In this document: piece after piece, positions 1 to 7,402 of the stretch
Layout of the letters: every line of letters begins with the position of its first letter
Numbering within the stretch: the first letter of the stretch is position 1
Assembly (NCBI RefSeq): GCF_029960645.1
Contig: NZ_JASBQY010000003.1
Span: forward strand, 65,754 to 111,211
DNA length: 45,458 nt
Reading direction: 5' to 3'
Origin: Arthrobacter sp. AL12
GTDB taxonomy: Bacteria > Actinomycetota > Actinomycetes > Actinomycetales > Micrococcaceae
Translations under genes and position numbers: made by a program
The notes under the pieces: generated by a model
What the model was told of the DNA's origin: nothing
The model's input: only the letters and a program-made list of their open reading frames with translations
Databases searched by the model: none

Positions 1-120
1 CGGCGGCTCGCCACCGACGCCCGGCTGTTCGCCGGCGGCTCGCCACCGACGCCCGGCTGTTCGCCGGCGGCTCGCCACCGACGCCCGCTGTTCGCCAGCG
101 GCTCGGCCCCGACGGCCAGC
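1..120. repeat. 32-bp tandem repeats
   Basis: Two identical 32-bp units lie at 1-32 and 33-64. A third at 65-95 has lost one C, and a decayed fourth follows to about 120. The unit contains GGCTCGCCACCGACGCCC. The length is not a multiple of three, so it is unlikely to code for protein repeats. The array may continue to the left of the window. Bases 121-184 show no feature. Confidence 0.85.
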
Positions 121-184
121 ACATCTGACGCTCCCATCCGACACAGCCGATCCGAACCGGCACATCTGGCCCGTCCGACGTCGC

Positions 185-820
185 TCAGGGGGCCGCGTAG
201 AGGCCCATCCACTCGACGAGGGGCCGCAACATCTCCCAGCGTCGGGCCACTTCGGCCGCCGCACCAGGTGTGGCGAGCCACCCGGGTTGGCCCACGTTCA
301 CCGACGCCGTCAGGGACTTGTGCTTGAGCAGTTCGGCCCGCGGATGGTCTTTGTCGAAACCCCGGGGGGGAGTCTTCAGGCTTTCGCCCTCCACAGCAAA
401 ACCGGCTCCTTCGACGTCGTGCACGATCGCCTGGAGGGCCTCGCCGCTGGCGGGATCATCGACGGCGCGGCGGAAACGCGCCAGCTGGGCGGGCGTATGC
501 GTGTGGCAGCCGCCTCCGATAAGGACGCCGTCAGCGCTGAGCTGGAGATAGAAGCCCACGCCGTCCGCTGTCGACGCGAAGGCTCCTTGCGCAGTCTTGT
601 AGGGGGATTTGTCCAGCGAGAACCGGATGTCCCTGTTGGGCCGGAACAGCTTGCCCGCGCCGAAAGACGGCTCCAGCTCGGCCAGCAGCAGGGTCAGCGG
701 CCCCTTCACCGCGGACTCGTACGTCGCCTTGTGTTCCAGCCACCAGTCGCGGTTGTTGTTGTGTTCGAGATCGGCATAGAACCGGAAAGCGGCATCCGGG
801 ATGCCCGCAAATGTGTCCAT
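185..820 (-). CDS. DUF2461 family protein
   Basis: A 211-residue protein of the DUF2461 (TIGR02453) family, whose biochemical role is unknown. The N-terminal stretch with NNNRDWW, followed by FRPNRDIRFSLDKSPYK around residues 59-75, is the family signature. The length is normal and no signal peptide or membrane segment is visible. The ATG at 820 is preceded by TACGAT and six bases, so a leaderless transcript is likely. The gene stands alone, with the catalase terminator beyond its upstream side on the same strand. Confidence 0.85.
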   Translation of the reverse strand: MDTFAGIPDAAFRFYADLEHNNNRDWWLEHKATYESAVKGPLTLLLAELEPSFGAGKLFRPNRDIRFSLDKSPYKTAQGAFASTADGVGFYLQLSADGVLIGGGCHTHTPAQLARFRRAVDDPASGEALQAIVHDVEGAGFAVEGESLKTPPRGFDKDHPRAELLKHKSLTASVNVGQPGWLATPGAAAEVARRWEMLRPLVEWMGLYAAP

Positions 821-826
821 GTATGG

Positions 827-832
827 ATCGTA
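827..832 (-). promoter_or_regulatory. -10 box for a leaderless DUF2461 mRNA
   Basis: TACGAT on the minus strand ends six bases before the ATG at 820, placing the predicted transcript start on the start codon. Confidence 0.5.
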
Positions 833-883
833 GGGATAGCGCCGGGGTCATGGCGAGCGGTTGTCACCGGCATGTGGAAAAGA

Positions 884-924
884 ACAAAAAACTCCCCGCC
901 GCGAAGATCCGCGGCGGGGAGTTT
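884..924 (-). terminator. Rho-independent terminator of the catalase operon
   Basis: Perfect 14-bp arms at 889-902 and 911-924 enclose an 8-base loop. Read on the minus strand, the stem is followed by a run of T. It lies 36 bp past the catalase stop codon. Confidence 0.9.
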
Positions 925-959
925 CAGGTCACGGGCAAGCCCGGGCCGGAGCGGGACGA

Positions 960-2459
960 TCAGACCTTGTTGGCGGCCTCGGCGTCGGACTCGACCTGGC
1001 CGGCACCGAGGTTGGCGCGCAGCTTGGCGCCGAGCTCGGCGTCGACGTTGGTCCAGTACTGGATGGCGCGTTCCTTGATTTCGGCGTTCTTGACGCCGCT
1101 GACGGCACCGGTGACGGTGTCCAGCAGGCGGGCCTTGGCGCCGTCGTCGAACACTTCGCGGTACAGCGTGCCGGCCTGGCCGAAGTCGCCGTCCTCGGCG
1201 TGCAGGGAGTGCGCGGAGAGCGTGAGCTCACCGTCGTTTTCCCAGCCGCCGGCCGGGTTCAGCGGCTCCACGGCAGCCGGGCCGCCGAGGGAGTTCGGTG
1301 CGTAGACCGGAACGGACGGGGCGTTGAAGAGGTACCGGCCCTGGCCGTCCTGGCTGTAGTTGTTGACCTGGTTCTTGGGCAGGTTGACCGGCAGCTGGGC
1401 GTGGTTGGTGCCCACGCGGTAGCGGTGCGCGTCGGCGTAGGAGAAGATGCGGGCCTGCAGCATCTTGTCCGGTGACGCGGCGATGCCCGGCACGAAGTTC
1501 GACGGCGCGAAGGCGGCCTGCTCGATCTGCGCGAAGTAGTTCTCCGGGTTCCGGTTCAGCTCCATGGTGCCGACCTTGATCAGCGGGTAGTCCGCGTGCG
1601 GCCAGACCTTGGTGAGGTCGAACGGGTTGAAGCGGTAGGTCTTGGCATCCTCGTACGGCATGACCTGGACGTGCAGGTCCCAGGAGGGGAAGTTGCCGGC
1701 GGCAATGTTCTCCTGAAGGTCGCGGATGTAGAAGTCGCCGTCGGCGCCGGCCAGGGCCTCGGCCGCGTCTCCGGTCATCGAGTTCACGCCCTGGTTGGAG
1801 CGGAAGTGGTACTTGACCCAGAAGCGCTCGCCCGCGGCGTTGATCCACTGGTAGGTGTGCGAGCCGTAGCCCTGCATTTCACGCCAGGAAGCCGGGAGGC
1901 CGCGGTCGCCCATCAGCCAGGTGACCTGGTGCGCGGACTCGGGGGAGAGGGTCCAGAAGTCCCACTGCATGTCGGCGTCGCGCAGGTGGGTGCCCGGGAG
2001 GCGCTTCTGCGAGTGGATGAAGTCGGGGAACTTGATGCCGTCCCGGATGAAGAACACCGGGGTGTTGTTGCCCACGAGGTCGTAGTTGCCCTCGGTGGTG
2101 TAGAACTTCACGGCGAAACCGCGGGGGTCGCGCCAGGTGTCGGGGGAGCCTGCCTCGCCGGCGACGGAGGAGAAGCGGATCAGCATCTCGGTCTCGGTGC
2201 CCGGCTGGAACAGTGCGGCCTTGGTGTACTTCGAGACGTCCTCGGTGGTCGTGAAGTTACCGAACGCGCCGCCGCCCTTGGCGTGCACCACGCGCTCCGG
2301 CACACGCTCGCGGTTGAACTGTGCGAGCTTCTCGATCAGGTAGTGATCGGTGAGGATGATCGCGCCGTCAGCACCGACGGATTTCGAGTGGGCATCGGAC
2401 GTGACCGGGGCACCGGTCTGGGTTGTGGACACGGCGGGCGCAGAGATGTTCTGAGTCAT
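960..2459 (-). CDS. katA: monofunctional heme catalase
   Basis: A 499-residue catalase converting hydrogen peroxide to water and oxygen in the cytoplasm. The length fits small-subunit catalases. The distal His is in [12 protein letters not shown] (H59), the catalytic Asn in VGNNTPVFF (about N131-132), and the proximal heme Tyr in [14 protein letters not shown] (Y341). A good Shine-Dalgarno, AGGAG, lies six bases before the ATG. The gene begins 24 bp after the Fur-family regulator's stop codon on the same strand, so both are probably one transcript controlled from the palindrome at 2969-2989. Induction by peroxide is inferred from this arrangement. Confidence 0.97.
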   Translation of the reverse strand: MTQNISAPAVSTTQTGAPVTSDAHSKSVGADGAIILTDHYLIEKLAQFNRERVPERVVHAKGGGAFGNFTTTEDVSKYTKAALFQPGTETEMLIRFSSVAGEAGSPDTWRDPRGFAVKFYTTEGNYDLVGNNTPVFFIRDGIKFPDFIHSQKRLPGTHLRDADMQWDFWTLSPESAHQVTWLMGDRGLPASWREMQGYGSHTYQWINAAGERFWVKYHFRSNQGVNSMTGDAAEALAGADGDFYIRDLQENIAAGNFPSWDLHVQVMPYEDAKTYRFNPFDLTKVWPHADYPLIKVGTMELNRNPENYFAQIEQAAFAPSNFVPGIAASPDKMLQARIFSYADAHRYRVGTNHAQLPVNLPKNQVNNYSQDGQGRYLFNAPSVPVYAPNSLGGPAAVEPLNPAGGWENDGELTLSAHSLHAEDGDFGQAGTLYREVFDDGAKARLLDTVTGAVSGVKNAEIKERAIQYWTNVDAELGAKLRANLGAGQVESDAEAANKV

Positions 2460-2483
2460 CGTTCTCCTATTTCTTGGTTGTAC

Positions 2484-2951
2484 TTATTTACGTTCGGAGG
2501 GAAGTTGTTGGGTGCGCTGGCAGTCCTGGCAGATGCCCTGGTACAGCACATCGGCGATCTGGATGGTCATAGGCCTGGAGTTCTCGTCCCAGCTCGGCGT
2601 CAGGCACGGCGCATGCCCGACGGCGCATTCGACGTCCTCCACCCGGCCGCAGCTGATGCAGACGGCGTGGTGGTGGTTGTCGCCCACCCGCGTCTCGTAC
2701 AGGGCGGGGGAGTGCGGGGGCTCAAAGCGGCGGAGCATGCGCAGGTCGGTCAGATCGCCCAGGACCACGTAGACGGACTGCGCGGTCAGCTCGGGCAGAT
2801 CCTGGCGGGCGGCGGCGAGGATCTGCTCGGCGGGGGAGTGCGGGTGGTGTTCGACGGCGGTGAGCACAGCGAGCCGCTGCTTGGTCACCCGGCGGCCGTG
2901 GGCACGCAGGGCGGCAGCCCATGCCTCGTGGGTGCCCGCCGAATCCGTCAT
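2484..2951 (-). CDS. Fur/PerR-family metalloregulator
   Basis: A Fur-family repressor of about 155 residues, with an N-terminal winged helix (RRVTKQRLAVLTAV) and a metal-binding C-terminal half. HHHAVC with CISC and a C-terminal CQDC supply metal ligands including the two CxxC zinc pairs. Placement directly upstream of catalase suggests a peroxide- or iron-sensing role like PerR or FurA; the sequence alone cannot decide. I chose the ATG at 2951; an in-frame TTG at 2963 lies six bases from a possible -10 (CATAAT) and cannot be excluded. Autoregulation through the overlapping palindrome is likely. Confidence 0.92.
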   Translation of the reverse strand: MTDSAGTHEAWAAALRAHGRRVTKQRLAVLTAVEHHPHSPAEQILAAARQDLPELTAQSVYVVLGDLTDLRMLRRFEPPHSPALYETRVGDNHHHAVCISCGRVEDVECAVGHAPCLTPSWDENSRPMTIQIADVLYQGICQDCQRTQQLPSERK

Positions 2952-2968
2952 GCCCCCATTCAAGCATC

Positions 2969-2989
2969 TATTATGAGTCGATCATAATA
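2969..2989. promoter_or_regulatory. Fur/PerR-type operator
   Basis: A perfect inverted repeat, TATTATGA, five bases, TCATAATA, in an otherwise very GC-rich region just upstream of the regulator gene. The minus-strand -10 candidate CATAAT (2970-2975) lies inside it, so repressor binding would block the promoter. AT-rich palindromes of this kind are typical Fur/PerR boxes. Confidence 0.8.
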
Positions 2990-3123
2990 AGGCGCGCCTA
3001 TGACGCCGCTCCGGCGGCGGGTCCCGCTCCCGCTCCCGCGCCCGCGCCGCACCCGCGCCTCGCCGGCGGCGGCCAGACTGCGCGTCGGGCACCGGGTGCG
3101 CCGGGCGGCCAGCCCGGCGCCAC

Positions 3124-3129
3124 TAGAGT
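3124..3129 (+). promoter_or_regulatory. -10 box for a leaderless MFS mRNA
   Basis: TAGAGT ends six bases before the GTG at 3136, and no Shine-Dalgarno is present. Confidence 0.5.
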
Positions 3130-3135
3130 ATCCGG

Positions 3136-4407
3136 GTGGGGAAATATCTGGCGGACATCACGCCCTTGCGCGAGAGTCCGGCGTTCCGCCGCCTGTGGCT
3201 GGGATCCGCCGTCGCGGCCCTGGGCAGCCAGCTGACCCTCGTTGCCGTGAGCCTGGAGGTCTACCGGCTCACCCAGGACAGCCTCTACGTGGGACTGCTG
3301 AGCATCTTTGCCCTCGTCCCGCTGGTGTTCGGCGGGCTGTTGGGCGGCTCGATCGCGGACGCCCACGACCGCCGCACGGTGGCGCTGCTGGCCTCCTCGG
3401 TGCTGTGGCTGACCACCGCCTGCCTGGCCCTGCAGGCCTGGCTCCAGCTGGGGAACATCTGGGTGCTCTACGTCCTGGTGGCGGTGCAGAGCGGTGCGCA
3501 GGCGATCAACCAGCCGGCCCGCAGCGCCATCATCCCGCTGCTGGTCCGCAAAGAGCTCCTGCCGGCCGCCAACGCGCTGAGCATGATCAGCTTCGGCCTC
3601 ACCCTGACCGCCGGACCGCTGCTGGCCGGGCTGCTGGTGGCCACGGTCGGCTTCGCCTGGACCTACACGATCGATGTCGCCACCTTCGCTTTCGCCTTGT
3701 GGGCACTGTTCAAGCTGCCCGCCATGCCGCCGGGGGAACATGCGCGGCCTGCCGGGCTGCGGTCCGTCGTCGAGGGCTTCCGCTTCCTGGGCACCCGCCC
3801 CAACCTGCGGATGACCTTCGTCATCGACCTCGTCGCCATGATTTTCGCCCAGCCCCGGGCGCTGCTGCCCGCGATCGGCGCGGTGATGATCGGCGGCGGC
3901 GAAACCACGGTGGGGATCCTGCTGGCCTCCACGGCCGTCGGCGCGTTCCTTGCCGGCCTATTCTCCGGCCCGCTCGGCGCCGTGCGGCGGCAGGGGACCG
4001 CCGTCGTCTGGTCCGTGATGGGCTGGGGAGCCTCGATTGCCGGCTTCGGCCTCGTCGTCGTCCTGGCCGGGGACTCCGGAGCCAACGGCGCGACGTGGTG
4101 GCTGCTGCCCGCGGCCCTGTGCTGCGGGCTGGCCGGCATCGCCGACTCCGTCAGCGCCGTCTTCCGCACCACCATCCTGCAGGCCTCGACGCCGGACCAC
4201 CTGCGCGGCCGGCTGCAGGGCGTCTTCATCGTGGTGGTCGCCGGCGGACCCCGGGTGGGGGACATGATCGCGGGCGGTGGGACTAAAATTCTGAGTGAAG
4301 GCTGGGTCCTGCTGTTGGGCGGCCTGTTGAGCATCGCGGTGGCATGGGCCGTGGCGCACTGGCAGGCGGGTTTCCTGAAGTACGACGCGCGGAACCCGGT
4401 GCCCTAG
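3136..4407 (+). CDS. MFS transporter, EntS-like exporter family
   Basis: A 423-residue major facilitator protein with about 12 hydrophobic segments. The opening segment ADITPLRESPAFRRLWLGSAVAALGSQ and the cytoplasmic loop after TM2 (SIADAHDRRTVALL) match the MFS_3/EntS (enterobactin exporter-like) group. The substrate is not evident; the family exports siderophores and drugs. The GTG start has no Shine-Dalgarno but lies six bases after TAGAGT, suggesting leaderless translation. It diverges from the Fur/catalase operon, and iron or oxidative-stress control is only a positional suggestion. Confidence 0.88.
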   Translation: MGKYLADITPLRESPAFRRLWLGSAVAALGSQLTLVAVSLEVYRLTQDSLYVGLLSIFALVPLVFGGLLGGSIADAHDRRTVALLASSVLWLTTACLALQAWLQLGNIWVLYVLVAVQSGAQAINQPARSAIIPLLVRKELLPAANALSMISFGLTLTAGPLLAGLLVATVGFAWTYTIDVATFAFALWALFKLPAMPPGEHARPAGLRSVVEGFRFLGTRPNLRMTFVIDLVAMIFAQPRALLPAIGAVMIGGGETTVGILLASTAVGAFLAGLFSGPLGAVRRQGTAVVWSVMGWGASIAGFGLVVVLAGDSGANGATWWLLPAALCCGLAGIADSVSAVFRTTILQASTPDHLRGRLQGVFIVVVAGGPRVGDMIAGGGTKILSEGWVLLLGGLLSIAVAWAVAHWQAGFLKYDARNPVP

Positions 4408-4458
4408 CGGGACGTTTTTCTGGTGCGGGTCGATATTGGGACGACTTCGGGAGGAATC

Positions 4459-5331
4459 GTGCATCAGCATCACAATGGACTGAAGACCGCGGCCCTTTTC
4501 GGTGTGCTGTGGGCGGTGCTGCTGGGGCTTGGCGCGCTGATGGCCTCCAGCATGCGCAGTGCCGCGCCGATCTGGATCATGGCGCTGGTGGGCGTCGCCA
4601 CGACAGCCTACGGCTACTGGAACAGTGACAAACTCGCGATCCGGGCCATGCGGGCGTATCCCGTGACGGAGGCCCAGGCGCCCCAGCTCTACCAGATTGT
4701 CCGGGAGCTCTCCGCCACGGCGCAGCAGCCGATGCCGCGGATCTACCTCTCGCCGACGATGGCCCCGAACGCGTTTGCCACCGGACGGAACCCGCAAAAC
4801 GCCGCCGTGTGCTGCACCGAGGGCATCCTCCGGCTGCTCGACGCCCGGGAACTGCGCGGCGTGCTGGGCCACGAACTGATGCACGTCTACAACCGGGACA
4901 TCCTGACCGCCTCCGTGGCTGCCGCCGTCGCCGGCGTCATCACCTCGGTGGCGCAGATGTTCCTGATTTTCGGCGGCGGCGGGGACCGGCGCAACGCCAA
5001 TCCGATCGCCGCGATCGCGATGGCGCTGCTGGCCCCGTTTGCAGCCTCGCTGATCCAGATGGCCATCTCCCGGACCCGGGAGTACGACGCCGACGAGGAC
5101 GGTTCCAAACTCACGGGGGACCCGCTGGCGCTCGCCTCGGCCCTGCGCAAGATTGAGCAGGGCGTGCAGCTCGCGCCGCTGCCGCAGGACCAGCGGCTGG
5201 TCAACGCCTCGCACCTGATGATCGCGAACCCCTTCCGCGGCGGGGGCGTCGCGAAGATGTTCTCCACGCACCCGCCGATGGGCGAGCGGATCGGCCGGCT
5301 GGAGCGGATGGCGGGCCGGCCGCGCGGCTAA
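4459..5331 (+). CDS. htpX: HtpX-like M48 zinc metalloprotease
   Basis: A 290-residue integral-membrane peptidase. Two N-terminal membrane segments (about residues 11-50) precede the M48 catalytic site HELMH (H138, E139, H142); the third zinc ligand is E208 in REYDADEDG. Two further hydrophobic stretches lie at 150-172 and 183-203. The family degrades damaged membrane proteins, working alongside FtsH. I chose the GTG at 4459 because GGGAGGA lies four bases upstream; an in-frame GTG at 4423 has weaker support. The stop codon is part of a 52-bp tandem duplication. Confidence 0.93.
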   Translation: MHQHHNGLKTAALFGVLWAVLLGLGALMASSMRSAAPIWIMALVGVATTAYGYWNSDKLAIRAMRAYPVTEAQAPQLYQIVRELSATAQQPMPRIYLSPTMAPNAFATGRNPQNAAVCCTEGILRLLDARELRGVLGHELMHVYNRDILTASVAAAVAGVITSVAQMFLIFGGGGDRRNANPIAAIAMALLAPFAASLIQMAISRTREYDADEDGSKLTGDPLALASALRKIEQGVQLAPLPQDQRLVNASHLMIANPFRGGGVAKMFSTHPPMGERIGRLERMAGRPRG

Positions 5332-5423
5332 CTGGGCTTGTTGTGCCGGGGTGCATCCGTCCGGGGGCACTCCGCCCTGCTAACTGGGCTTGTTGTGCCG
5401 GGGTGCATCCGTCCGGGGGCACT
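5329..5423. repeat. tandem duplication including the htpX stop codon
   Basis: A 43-bp sequence beginning TAACTGGGCTTGTTGTGCCG occurs at 5329-5371 and identically at 5381-5423, a 52-bp period. The first TAA is the htpX stop codon, so the duplication captured the gene's last codon and the left arm of the downstream palindromic element. Confidence 0.9.
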
Positions 5424-5494
5424 TTGAGCCGAGATTTCGACGGCGACGCCCCAGCTGACGGGATGTCCGCGCCAATGTGCCCCCGGAGCGCTGC
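5410..5494. repeat. palindromic intergenic repeat, family A copy 1
   Basis: Left arm CGTCCGGGGGCACTTTG (5410-5426) and right arm CCAATGTGCCCCCGGAGCG (5472-5490) are inverted repeats around about 45 bases. The right half, TGTCCGCGCCAA then GTGCCCCCGGAG then GCTGC, recurs almost unchanged at 28984-29014, which defines a repeat family. Confidence 0.8.
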
Positions 5495-5636
5495 CCCGTC
5501 GCGGTGGGCAACCTGGATCTGGGGACCCGGGGTCCGCGGGACAGGAAGATGCCCGGGGATCGCTCGTGGGGGGCCCGGGACCCGGCTGCTTCCCGACGCG
5601 CATGAAGTTCCGTGACGCGCAAGTCGTTCCGTGACG

Positions 5637-5684
5637 CGCAAAAGGGCTGGCACGCCGGTATACCGGCGTGCCAGCCCTTTTGCG
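5637..5684. terminator. bidirectional terminator, 48-bp perfect palindrome
   Basis: The two 24-base halves are exact reverse complements with no spacer. As RNA it would form AAAAGGGCTGGCACGCCGG, a TATA loop and the complementary arm ending in TTTT, in either direction. It sits between the convergent htpX and yajQ and would terminate both. Confidence 0.8.
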
Positions 5685-5757
5685 TAGCGTCGGGAAACTC
5701 GCGCAGCGTGGGGAGGCCTGCGCAGCGTCGGGAAACTCGCGCAGCGTGGGGAGGCCT
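5682..5757. repeat. two 38-bp tandem repeats
   Basis: Units at 5682-5719 and 5720-5757 differ by one base, and a partial third copy begins at 5758. Each unit contains GCAGCGTCGGGAAACTCGCG. The array begins at the end of the palindromic terminator. Confidence 0.85.
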
Positions 5758-5810
5758 GCGCAGCGCCAGCCCTTTGCGCAGCGTCAGGGAACCCGGTCCT
5801 TGGAGAAACC

Positions 5811-6302
5811 CTAGCTGCGGAAGTTCACGAACTGCAGGTCGGCCTCGTCGAAGCCCTTCAGCAGGTTCATGGTCTCCTGCAGGTCGTCGCGGGACTTGGA
5901 AGTCACGCGGAGCTCGTCGCCCTGGATCTGCGACTTGACGGACTTGGGCGCCTCGTCGCGGATGAGCTTGTTGATCTTCTTTGCGAGGTCCTGCGCGATG
6001 CCCTCCTTGATGGTGGCCTCGAGCCGGAACTCCTTGCCGGACGGGTAGGGCTCGCCCGTGTCGAGGGACTTCAGGGAAATGCCGCGTCGGATGAGCTTGG
6101 ACTGCAGCACGTCCAGGACCGCGAGGACGCGCTCTTCGGAGTTGGCCTTCATGAGGATTTTGTCGTCGCTGAAATCGACCTCGGCGCCGACGCCCTTGAA
6201 GTCGTAGCGCTGGACCAGTTCCTTCTGCGCCTGGTGCAGCGCGTTGGCGACTTCCTGCTTGTCGACCTTGCTGACGACGTCGAATGTGGATTCGCCTGCC
6301 AT
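5811..6302 (-). CDS. yajQ: YajQ family nucleotide-binding protein
   Basis: A 163-residue protein of the YajQ/UPF0234 family. The start, STFDVVSKVDKQEVANALHQAQKELVQRYDFKG, and the end, FDEADLQFVNFR, are family hallmarks. Some proteobacterial members bind cyclic di-GMP; in actinobacteria the ligand and partners are uncertain, so I do not assign a pathway. The ATG has a strong Shine-Dalgarno (AGGAGGA). It is single-copy here and transcribed alone. Confidence 0.95.
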   Translation of the reverse strand: MAGESTFDVVSKVDKQEVANALHQAQKELVQRYDFKGVGAEVDFSDDKILMKANSEERVLAVLDVLQSKLIRRGISLKSLDTGEPYPSGKEFRLEATIKEGIAQDLAKKINKLIRDEAPKSVKSQIQGDELRVTSKSRDDLQETMNLLKGFDEADLQFVNFRS

Positions 6303-6514
6303 GACTGTCCTCCTGGTGTTTCGGGGGGTGCCCGGTAAGGGGCCGTTGTATCTGCAATCCAGCCTAGTACGGATGCCCCTGATGTGAAGTCCGGCGGTGC
6401 GGTGCCCTCTTCTCAGTCCGTTTCACAGTCCGCTCAAAGCTGAGTCATGGCGGGAATGAAGTTTCGGGTGGGAGAGTTGCGGGAGTTGGAAGAGTCGCTC
6501 GAAAGGAACAGCTC

Positions 6515-6769
6515 ATGCAGAACAAGGCCGTTCGGTACGTCGTCCGCTCCACGGCAGCCGCCGCCGGCGGTATCGCCACCGCCGCGACCTCGGTGGCGGC
6601 CGCGACGCTGGCGGCCTCGATCATCTTCAGCCCGGCCCCGGATGCCTCGGAGCGGCTGGACGGCGTCCATGCTGATCTGGCCCGGGCCGTCCAGCTGAAC
6701 CAGATCACGGAGGAGCAGGCGGCGAGGTTTGAGTCCAGACTCGTCGGCCGCATCCTGGGAGATGCCTGA
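6515..6769 (+). CDS. small hypothetical membrane protein
   Basis: An 84-residue protein with one Ala-rich hydrophobic segment (about residues 11-38) and a charged C-terminal half. The tail LNQITEEQAARFESRLVGRIL resembles the short helical hairpin of SHOCT-like tails, but the match is too weak to assign. AAGGA lies eight bases before the ATG. No function can be given. It lies upstream of tRNA-Tyr and is probably transcribed separately. Confidence 0.65.
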   Translation: MQNKAVRYVVRSTAAAAGGIATAATSVAAATLAASIIFSPAPDASERLDGVHADLARAVQLNQITEEQAARFESRLVGRILGDA

Positions 6770-6802
6770 CTTTCCGGGCTTTTTCGAGGCTCAAAGCGCC
6801 GA

Positions 6803-6832
6803 TTCGATTCTTCGGCAGAATTTCTGTAAAGT
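6803..6832 (+). promoter_or_regulatory. probable tRNA-Tyr promoter
   Basis: TTCGAT (6803-6808), 18 bases, then TAAAGT (6827-6832). The same -10 hexamer precedes tRNA-Thr. The mature tRNA begins about 80 bases downstream, implying a trimmed leader. Confidence 0.45.
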
Positions 6833-6919
6833 TGTCTTGCCCGCGGTTACTGGAAGCGGAACGGCCTGGAAATAGGCGTTCTGACGATGGAGGCCGCGAG
6901 TGATCTTCTTTTGAAGTTC

Positions 6920-7001
6920 GGCAGATTACCCGAGCGGCCAAAGGGGGCTGACTGTAAATCAGCTGGCAACGCCTACGGGGGTTCGAATCCCTCATCTGCC
7001 A
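6920..7001 (+). tRNA. tRNA-Tyr (GTA)
   Basis: An 82-base class II tRNA. Acceptor GGCAGAT pairs with ATCTGCC, and the discriminator is A. The anticodon GTA (6954-6956) sits in CTGACTGTAAATCAG. A long variable arm and the GGTTCGAATCC T-arm are present. CCA is not encoded. Confidence 0.97.
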
Positions 7002-7008
7002 CCCTTGG

Positions 7009-7045
7009 AAAAGCCTCCGGAACCAACAGGTTCCGGAGGCTTTTT
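7009..7045 (+). terminator. Rho-independent terminator of tRNA-Tyr
   Basis: Perfect 16-bp arms at 7009-7024 and 7029-7044 with loop AACA, ending in a T run. It begins eight bases after the tRNA. Confidence 0.93.
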
Positions 7046-7050
7046 CTTTG

Positions 7051-7383
7051 GCTGCCTCAGACCGGAGGGCCCGCCGGGACCCAGTTTCCGCGCCTGATTC
7101 GGACGCGGGACGCGGATTCGGACGGGGGCACCCCGGATCCGCGTAGCGCGCGTCCGGAAGAGCAGCGGAACGTGCTGCGCGTCCCGAATCGGGTGCCGCG
7201 GAAGCAGGAAAACCCGCGGCAGAGGCTGTGGATCGTCCCGCCGGCAGTGGCTGCCTCAGACCGGAGTGCCTGGCAGGACCCAGTTTCCGCGCCTGTTTCG
7301 GACGCCGGGCGCAAATTCGGACGGGGGCACCCCGGATCCGCGTAGCGCGCGTCCGGAAGCGTAGCGGAACGTGCAGAGCGTCC
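7051..7383. repeat. about 133-bp direct duplication downstream of tRNA-Tyr
   Basis: Sequence at 7051-7183 recurs, with scattered differences, at 7250-7383. Both copies start GCTGCCTCAGACCGGAG and share GGGGGCACCCCGGATCCGCG. The 66 bases between are unrelated. No convincing gene covers 7046-7402; both copies contain internal inverted motifs based on GTCCG. Confidence 0.8.
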
Positions 7384-7402
7384 GGCCTCCGGCGGCCTCC
7401 GG

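Larger units (their letters stand above)
5332..5810. other. repeat-rich gap between htpX and yajQ
   Basis: This 479-bp gap between convergent genes holds the end of a 52-bp duplication, a family A palindrome, a direct repeat (GTTCCGTGACGCGCAA, twice at about 5608-5642), a 48-bp perfect palindrome and 38-bp tandem repeats. No protein gene is supported. Confidence 0.75.

Noticed and set aside
1596..2987. 463-residue open frame antisense to catalase and the Fur-family gene
   Set aside because: Val/Gly/Ala-rich composition and no recognisable domain; both genes beneath it are certain.
5682..5757. 38-bp repeats as a CRISPR array
   Set aside because: The copies are directly adjacent without spacers, and no cas genes are present.
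6920..7383. integrated element at tRNA-Tyr
   Set aside because: There is no integrase, and the downstream repeats do not match the 3' end of the tRNA.
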